Shown here piece by piece: positions 58,911-64,000 of a stretch of 64,000 bases of DNA. A program made the translations under genes and the position numbers. The first letter of the stretch is position 1; every line of letters starts with the position of its first letter. This DNA comes from Rhodospirillales bacterium (GTDB lineage Bacteria; Pseudomonadota; Alphaproteobacteria; Rhodospirillales; Shumkoniaceae). The notes under the pieces are model-generated. The model did no database searches. It was not told where the DNA came from and saw only the letters and a program-made list of their open reading frames with translations. The DNA lies in assembly GCA_018432935.1 (NCBI GenBank), contig JAHDSF010000018.1, forward strand, positions 1 through 64,000, read 5' to 3'.

Positions 58911-59426
58911 CTACAGCTCGTCCCAGCGCGACTTGGCCTTGACGACGCTCAGCGCCAGCCCGGCGCCGGTCTTCCTGCTGACCAGCGGCAGGGTCAAGAT
59001 GTCGGCCTGGACGTATTCCTTGCCGGCGAACGTGAAGTTGATCGAGCAGAGCCCGATACCCCCGCCCGACGTCACGGCGGCGAAATGGGCGCGAAGACAC
59101 TCCACGTGGCGCCCGTCGGCCGGCGAGCGGAACGCCTCGGCGAGCCGGCGACTGGTGAAGTCCTGACCGAACAGCGGCACCAGCTCGGTGCCGAACAGCT
59201 TGAGGGTGGCCCCGTCGTCGGGTTCTTCGGTCATCAGCAGCTTGCCGTACCAGCCGCGGAAATCGGGAATGTCGAACGCGCCCCAGGTCGGCAACTGATC
59301 GCCGTGGCGCCTGCTTTGCCAGGTCGCGACCAGCGACGCGAATTCGCCGAACCGCTCTGCCGGGCTGCTCGACGCGTGCACCTCGAACCACCATCCCTCG
59401 ATCGACTTTCGCCACTTCCGCGTCAT
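58911..59426 (-). CDS. PAS-like domain protein (single domain)
   Basis: 171-residue protein that appears to be a lone PAS domain of the alphaproteobacterial PAS_5 type: LPTWGAFDIPDFRGWYGKLLM, LKLFGTELVPLFGQDFTSRRLAEAF and LTLPLVSRKTGAGLALSVV. No kinase or output domain. It could be a regulatory partner of an unlinked kinase; function unknown. The 284 bases between its start and the next gene (59427-59710) hold no convincing ORF. Confidence 0.72.
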   Translation of the reverse strand: MTRKWRKSIEGWWFEVHASSSPAERFGEFASLVATWQSRRHGDQLPTWGAFDIPDFRGWYGKLLMTEEPDDGATLKLFGTELVPLFGQDFTSRRLAEAFRSPADGRHVECLRAHFAAVTSGGGIGLCSINFTFAGKEYVQADILTLPLVSRKTGAGLALSVVKAKSRWDEL

Positions 59427-59710
59427 GCTCGGCTAGTTGGGTCCTCGCACCGCCGTTTCCAGAGCGCTTTTGATCCGCCCCGTCACCCGCGGGCGGGGCC
59501 AAGAGGATACTCTGCTATCCGGGCCGCCAGCCATTCGCGGCGCCAGCCCGCAGCTGAGGCTGCTCCACCTTTAGTCGATAAAGCGGGTCGGTATCTCCAT
59601 TGGCCAACACCAAAGCTGCGGCGCATCCCACCACCTGCACCACGATCGCCGTGGTTGACCTCGGACGCGCACGCTCCACGTGAGCAAGCCCGAACCAGGA
59701 GGAGGATCCG

Positions 59711-59917
59711 ATGAGTCGAGGCGTAGGCGGCCGATCCCCCAGCAACATCTCGCATCATCTGAAGGGAATCGAGTTTCCTGCCAGCAGGCAGGACCTCGTG
59801 CGGCATGCCCAGAAGGGCGGCGCCGACGAGGAGGTCCTCGGGGTTCTGAAGCAGATGCCGGAGCGGCAGTACGACAACATGGCCGACGTCATGAAAGGCG
59901 TCGGACAGGCCGAATAG
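59711..59917 (+). CDS. DUF2795 family protein
   Basis: 68-residue DUF2795 protein: LKGIEFPASRQDLVRHAQKGGA and EEVLGVLKQMPERQYDNMADV are the domain signature. GGAGGAGG lies about 6 bases before the ATG. Function unknown; such proteins are often linked to stress responses. Confidence 0.85.
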   Translation: MSRGVGGRSPSNISHHLKGIEFPASRQDLVRHAQKGGADEEVLGVLKQMPERQYDNMADVMKGVGQAE

Positions 59918-59948
59918 AGGTGTCGGCGGTGACCGACGACTGTGGGAG

Positions 59949-60443
59949 GTGACCCTCCGCCCGACACCGACCTCGCGCATCCCCGACTGGCTGTGGACGG
60001 CGACAACCGCCGGAAGCTTGACCGCGGTGGTCGGCTATCTCGGCTGGGCCGTCGGCGTGCCGTGGCTGTTTGCGAGCCTCGGCCCCACCATATTCCTGCA
60101 GGTCCAACGGCCGGCGGATGGCACCGGGCGCTTCTACAACACTATCGTCGGCCACGGCGCCGCGGTCGTGGCGGCAGCGGCAGCGGTGCTCCTTTGCGGT
60201 GCCGCCCCGCTCCCTCCGGGCAGCCTCGCCGCGGCACGGGTCAACGCCTCGATCGCCGCCCTTGTCTTCACCGCCCTTCTCCAGCGGGCCGCACGCGCGC
60301 AACACCCGCCGGCCGCCGCCACCGCCCTTCTCGTCTCCCTTGGCCATATCGCCTTGCAATGGGGCGACCTCGGCGCCCTCGCCGCGGGGGTCGTCGTCAC
60401 CGCGGTCCTTGGCGAAGGACTGCGGCGTCTGCGCGCCGGTTGA
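59949..60443 (+). CDS. HPP-family membrane protein
   Basis: 164-residue membrane protein with about four hydrophobic helices and the HPP motif (QHPPAAATALLVSLGH). FASLGPTIFLQVQRP is the first family motif. HPP proteins include nitrite transporters of chloroplasts; the bacterial role is uncertain. The GTG start follows GTGGGAG closely; an upstream start is possible. Confidence 0.75.
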   Translation: MTLRPTPTSRIPDWLWTATTAGSLTAVVGYLGWAVGVPWLFASLGPTIFLQVQRPADGTGRFYNTIVGHGAAVVAAAAAVLLCGAAPLPPGSLAAARVNASIAALVFTALLQRAARAQHPPAAATALLVSLGHIALQWGDLGALAAGVVVTAVLGEGLRRLRAG

Positions 60444-60564
60444 ACTCTCCCTCCGCACTCGCTCAACCGTCGGTGTGTCGCGCATTCACCTTGCATAAAG
60501 GAGAAGCACTCTATCATAAATGAGCACTCGATTCTGAGTGGGTATCGGCACAGGAAGGTCGACC

Positions 60565-61935
60565 ATGAACCGTCTTGCCCACGTGCTTGTCGTTTCAGGC
60601 GACGCCCGGCGTTCGGGACCCCTCATGAGCAGCCTCTCGGCAAACCGATGCGAGGCGCTCCTTTGCGAGGGCGCGGAAGGGTTCCTGGCCCATGCCCGCA
60701 CCGACCAGCCCGACCTCGCGATCATCGATGTGGCGTCGCTTGGCGAGGCAGGTTTCGATGCCGCCCAGGCGATGCGGACCGGGACCACGACGGCCCACGT
60801 TCCCCTGATCCTGATCGCCGGCGTCGCAAACGCGGCGGCGTGCGAGCGGGCTCTCGAGATCGGCGTCGACGACATTATCGCCGAGCCGTTCCGTCAGGAG
60901 GAACTGATCTACCGCATGCGGCCTCTGCTTCGCCTGTCAACCATGCATGCCGAGATGAACCGCCGCACAATGCTGGCGCGCGAGTTCGGCGTCCCGCTGC
61001 CGCCGGCTGCGAAGGAACCAGCCGAGGCGCCGTGCCGCCTGCTGGTGGTCGGGGATAGTCTCGACCTGCCCTGCCACGTCACGACCGCGATGTCGGAACG
61101 CTCGTGCGAGGTGGTCACCTGCGACGCCGTCGTCGAGGCCGAAAGCGTCCTGTCCGACGGCGCGGCCTTCGGCGCCTGCCTGCTCCGGGTGCCGCCGGAC
61201 GCCGAGCACGCGCCGTTCCCCTACCTCACCTTCTGCAACCGGGTTCGCGACAACCCGCGCCTGTTCAACCTGCCCCTGGTGGTGGTGGCGCCGGCCGGGT
61301 TCTTCGACACCATCGATGCCTTGTTCCTCAGGCACGGGGCGACGCGCGTGCTGCCCGAGCGGGTCGCGCCCGAGGTGCTGCGGTTCGTCCTGCTCAGTCT
61401 GGATGCCCGCCAGCGCAAACGCTGGGCGCTGCGCGCCGCGCTGGAGTCGACGCGGCGGCCGCCGGCCCAGGACCCGCTGTCGGGTACCTACACCTTCGCC
61501 TTCCTGCAGGCGCACGTGGCGAAGCTGATCGAATCGGCGCGAACCTGGCGCAAGCACCTCTCGGTCGTGTTCCTCAGCTTCCCCAATCTGCCGCAGATCC
61601 GAAAGCACTTCGGCGACGCTGCCGCCGACCATCTTGTGCAGCAGCTTGCGCAGTGGAGCGGCGTATTGATCCGGGCGGAGGACATGGTCGCCCGTCACGG
61701 CGAGCAGGATTTCTACGTCGCCCTGCCCGACACCCCGCTGAAGGAGGCCAAGACGGTGATGCACCGGGTCGCCAGCGTCATCAGCTATACCGATTTCGCG
61801 GTGCCCGACGTGTTCCAGCCGCTTTCGGTGTGGGTGGAACTTGGGATGGCCGAACTGCAGCCCGACGACACTGCGGACGGGCTGATCGAGCGGGCGCGCA
61901 GCCACCTGGAAATGGCGACAACGCCGACCACATGA
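60565..61935 (+). CDS. Degenerate PleD-like REC-REC-GGDEF protein
   Basis: 456-residue soluble protein with the PleD layout: receiver 1 (about 1-125), receiver-like domain 2 (about 155-285), GGDEF-like domain (about 305-450). Receiver 1 keeps an Asp in LAIIDVAS, but the switch Thr is Ala (LILIAG) and the Lys is Glu (AEPFRQEE). The GGDEF signature reads RHGEQDF. So neither phosphotransfer nor cyclase activity is expected; it is probably a scaffold, effector or c-di-GMP-independent partner. ATG chosen with GGAAGG 7 bases upstream; the frame is open from 60538. Confidence 0.82.
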   Translation: MNRLAHVLVVSGDARRSGPLMSSLSANRCEALLCEGAEGFLAHARTDQPDLAIIDVASLGEAGFDAAQAMRTGTTTAHVPLILIAGVANAAACERALEIGVDDIIAEPFRQEELIYRMRPLLRLSTMHAEMNRRTMLAREFGVPLPPAAKEPAEAPCRLLVVGDSLDLPCHVTTAMSERSCEVVTCDAVVEAESVLSDGAAFGACLLRVPPDAEHAPFPYLTFCNRVRDNPRLFNLPLVVVAPAGFFDTIDALFLRHGATRVLPERVAPEVLRFVLLSLDARQRKRWALRAALESTRRPPAQDPLSGTYTFAFLQAHVAKLIESARTWRKHLSVVFLSFPNLPQIRKHFGDAAADHLVQQLAQWSGVLIRAEDMVARHGEQDFYVALPDTPLKEAKTVMHRVASVISYTDFAVPDVFQPLSVWVELGMAELQPDDTADGLIERARSHLEMATTPTT

Positions 61936-61956
61936 TGCGGGCGGAAGGACGCCCTC

Positions 61957-62589
61957 ATGTGGATCGACATCATCTTCGACACCGTCTGTCCCTGGTGCTA
62001 CATCGGCAAGAAGCGACTGGAACAGGCGCTGCGGATGCGGCCGCACGCTTCCGCCAAGATTCGATGGCGCCCGTTCCTGCTCAATCCGGAGATGCCCTCC
62101 GAGGGCATCGACCGCTCGGCCTACCTAGTGCGCAAGTTCGGCAGCGAGTCGCGGGTGCGCCACATCTACGGCACCATCCTCGATGCCGGGCAGTCGGTCG
62201 AGATTCCGTTCGCGTTCGACCGCATCCGCCGCACGCCCAACACGGTGAATTCCCACCGCCTGGTGCGCTTCGCCGCCGAAGAGGGCAAGGAAGCGCTGGC
62301 GGTCGAAGCCCTGTTCTTCGACTACTTCGTCAACGGCCGCAACATCGGCGAAATCGGTGTGCTGCTGGCGATCGGGCGAAACATCGGCCTGAACGCCAAG
62401 AAACTTGAGGCGTACCTCTTGTCCAAGGATGATATCAATCTCATCCACGACGAGAACGTCCGCGCGCATCGCATTGGTGTCAATGGCGTTCCTTCCTTCA
62501 TATTCCCGGGTGGAATGGTCATCTCGGGCGCTCACGAGCCCGCCGTCCTGGTGCGGATGATCGACGTCGCGGAGACGGTGCCGGCCTGA
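61957..62589 (+). CDS. DsbA-family FrnE-like oxidoreductase
   Basis: 210-residue cytoplasmic thioredoxin-fold protein (no signal peptide). The redox motif is CPWC (Cys11-Cys14) in FDTVCPWCYIGKKRL, and the cis-Pro loop is VNGVPSFIFPGG. Matches FrnE/2-hydroxychromene isomerase-like proteins; frnE of Streptomyces is in a polyketide cluster, while the Deinococcus homologue is an oxidative-stress thiol isomerase. Here the neighbours give no hint. Confidence 0.9.
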   Translation: MWIDIIFDTVCPWCYIGKKRLEQALRMRPHASAKIRWRPFLLNPEMPSEGIDRSAYLVRKFGSESRVRHIYGTILDAGQSVEIPFAFDRIRRTPNTVNSHRLVRFAAEEGKEALAVEALFFDYFVNGRNIGEIGVLLAIGRNIGLNAKKLEAYLLSKDDINLIHDENVRAHRIGVNGVPSFIFPGGMVISGAHEPAVLVRMIDVAETVPA

Positions 62590-62610
62590 TCCTGGCGGCC
62601 GGCGCTTCTG

Positions 62611-64000
62611 TCAGCCTGCCCCCGGCGCCGCCGCGGCCAGGGACGCCAATTCCTGGGCCAGACGGCGAACCCCGCGCAGGCGCTCGGCGGGCGTTTCCCA
62701 CGAGCGCATCAGCACCAGCCGATGGTCGAGGCGCAGCTTGGCGGTGCCCGACTGCTTGCCGAGGTAGGCCACCAGCCCGGCCGGGTTGGCGAACGTATTG
62801 TTGCGGAAGGCTGCCAGCGCTCCCTTGGGGCCGGCCTCCACCTTTTCGACGTTGGCGAGCCGGCACAGCCGCTTGACGTCGACGATCTCGAGCAGGTTCT
62901 CGACCTCGGGCGGCAGCGGTCCGAAGCGGTCGACCATCTCGGCGGCCAGGGCGTCGATCTCGTCGCGCGAGTCGACTTTGGCGATGCGGCGGTAGAGGCT
63001 CATGCGCACGTTGAGGTCGCCGACATAGGCTTCGGGGATGAGGATCGCGGTGCCGACGTTGATCTGCGGGCTCCAGCTCTCCTCGCCCGCTTCGGCAAGC
63101 TCGCCGCCGCGGGCCTCGGCCACCGCCTCCTCCAGCATCTGCTGGTAGAGCTCGATGCCGACCTCGCGGATGTGGCCCGACTGCTCGGCCCCCAGCAGGT
63201 TGCCGGCGCCGCGGATGTCGAGGTCGTGGCTGGCCAGCGAGAACCCGGCTCCCAGCGAGTCCAGCGTCTGCATCACCTCGAGCCGCTTTTCGGCGGTCTT
63301 CGAGATCTTCTGACGCGGCGGCAGGGTCAGGTAGGCATAGGCGCGGATCTTGGAGCGTCCGACCCGGCCGCGAAGCTGGTAGAGCTGGGCCAGCCCGAAC
63401 ATGTCGGCGCGATGGATGACGATGGTATTGACCGCCGGCAGATCAAGGCCGGACTCGATGATGTTGGTCGACAGCAGAATGTCGTACTTGCCGTCGTAGA
63501 AGTCGGTCACCGCCTGCTCCAGCTCGGTCGGCGCCATGCGGCCGTGCGCGACCACCACCTTGGCCTCGGGCACCAGCTTGGCGAGGCTGTCGCGGATGCC
63601 GCCGAGATCCTCGATGCGGGGGCAGACATAGAAGGTCTGGCCGCCACGGAAGCGTTCGCGCATGATCGCCTCGCGGATGACCACGGGGTCGAACGGCAGC
63701 ACGAAGGTTCGCACGGCCAGGCGGTCGACCGGCGGGGTGGCGATCAGGCTCAGTTCGCGCACGCCCGTCAGTGCCAGCTGCAGGGTGCGCGGAATCGGCG
63801 TCGCCGTCAGCGTCAGGACGTGAACGTCGGCCTTCAGCGATTTCAGACGTTCCTTGTGGGCGACGCCGAAGTGCTGCTCTTCGTCGACGATCAGCAGGCC
63901 GAGGTCGCGGAACCGCAAGCTTTTTGCGAGCAGGGCATGGGTGCCGATGACGACGTCGACGGTGCCCGCGGCCAGCCCCTGCTTCACCTCCGCCGCCTTC
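62611..64000 (-). CDS. mfd: Transcription-repair coupling factor Mfd (3' part, truncated by the window)
   Basis: C-terminal 463 codons of Mfd; the gene continues past the window end. It contains part of the RecG-like translocase (LLIVDEEQHFGVAHKERL, then LTLTATPIPRTLQLALTG; motif VI in QLRGRVGRSKIRAYAYL) and the C-terminal TRCF/D7 domain (about the last 100 residues). Mfd removes stalled RNA polymerase and recruits UvrA. Reading frame intact to the last base. Confidence 0.96.
   Translation of the reverse strand, partial: KAAEVKQGLAAGTVDVVIGTHALLAKSLRFRDLGLLIVDEEQHFGVAHKERLKSLKADVHVLTLTATPIPRTLQLALTGVRELSLIATPPVDRLAVRTFVLPFDPVVIREAIMRERFRGGQTFYVCPRIEDLGGIRDSLAKLVPEAKVVVAHGRMAPTELEQAVTDFYDGKYDILLSTNIIESGLDLPAVNTIVIHRADMFGLAQLYQLRGRVGRSKIRAYAYLTLPPRQKISKTAEKRLEVMQTLDSLGAGFSLASHDLDIRGAGNLLGAEQSGHIREVGIELYQQMLEEAVAEARGGELAEAGEESWSPQINVGTAILIPEAYVGDLNVRMSLYRRIAKVDSRDEIDALAAEMVDRFGPLPPEVENLLEIVDVKRLCRLANVEKVEAGPKGALAAFRNNTFANPAGLVAYLGKQSGTAKLRLDHRLVLMRSWETPAERLRGVRRLAQELASLAAAAPGAG

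Noticed and set aside
59515-59748. Minus-strand 77-codon open frame between the PAS and DUF2795 genes
   Set aside because: No ribosome-binding site, no similarity, and it runs into the start of the well-supported DUF2795 gene.

Overview
The window is about 64 kb of GC-rich, densely packed chromosome from an alphaproteobacterium, most plausibly Rhodospirillales-like. I infer this from gene order: DUF177-rpmF-plsX-fabH-ihfA-merR-tRNA-Pro, the dusB(nifR3)-ntrB-ntrC-ntrY-ntrX-trkA block followed by an aminotransferase, hfq and hflX, and a fused ispDF gene. I cannot name a species. No rRNA, CRISPR array, prophage or intact insertion sequence is visible.

Layout. 1-4.2 kb: ribosomal protein L32, fatty-acid/phospholipid initiation, IHF alpha, a MerR-type regulator and tRNA-Pro. 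4.3-8.8 kb: a soluble zinc-binding chemoreceptor, a GNAT enzyme, a PAS histidine kinase carrying a transposase-like helix-turn-helix at its N-terminus, and an orphan ORF. 8.9-17.0 kb (minus): an eight-gene operon for a nucleotide sugar/glycan (cytidylyltransferase, 3,5-epimerase, sugar C-methyltransferase, two SDR enzymes, M28/DUF4910 protein, glycosyltransferase, sulfotransferase), followed by tRNA-Ser. 17.7-27.4 kb: cell-wall genes (MltB-like, RlpA-like, PBP5-like) running into tmk-holB-metG-tatD-PhnP-like. 27.4 kb: a near-perfect chromosome-dimer resolution (dif) site between convergent genes, which places the window at the replication terminus. 29-36 kb: sulfate ABC transporter operon, then an arsenic operon (arsR-arsC-acr3-arsN2/arsM) in which the acetyltransferase and methyltransferase frames are joined. 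36-41.8 kb: putative secreted metalloprotease, fluoride channel, DUF190 and cation efflux, MazG, lipoprotein, dehydrogenase, IMPase-family phosphatase. 41.8-53.7 kb (minus): the hflX/hfq/aminotransferase/trkA/ntrXYCB/dusB block for nitrogen and redox control. 53.8-64 kb: ispDF, cutA, small conserved proteins, a candidate small RNA, a protease-like protein without catalytic residues, a two-step putrescine route (pyruvoyl arginine decarboxylase plus ureohydrolase), a degenerate PleD-like protein, a FrnE-type DsbA protein and the 3' part of mfd.

Most of the content is core housekeeping. The points that stand out are the dif site, the transposase-HTH histidine kinase, the ArsN2-ArsM in-frame junction, an NtrX with a damaged Walker B motif, the candidate sRNA with an anti-Shine-Dalgarno loop, several degenerate-enzyme paralogues, and the sulfotransferase-containing glycan operon.
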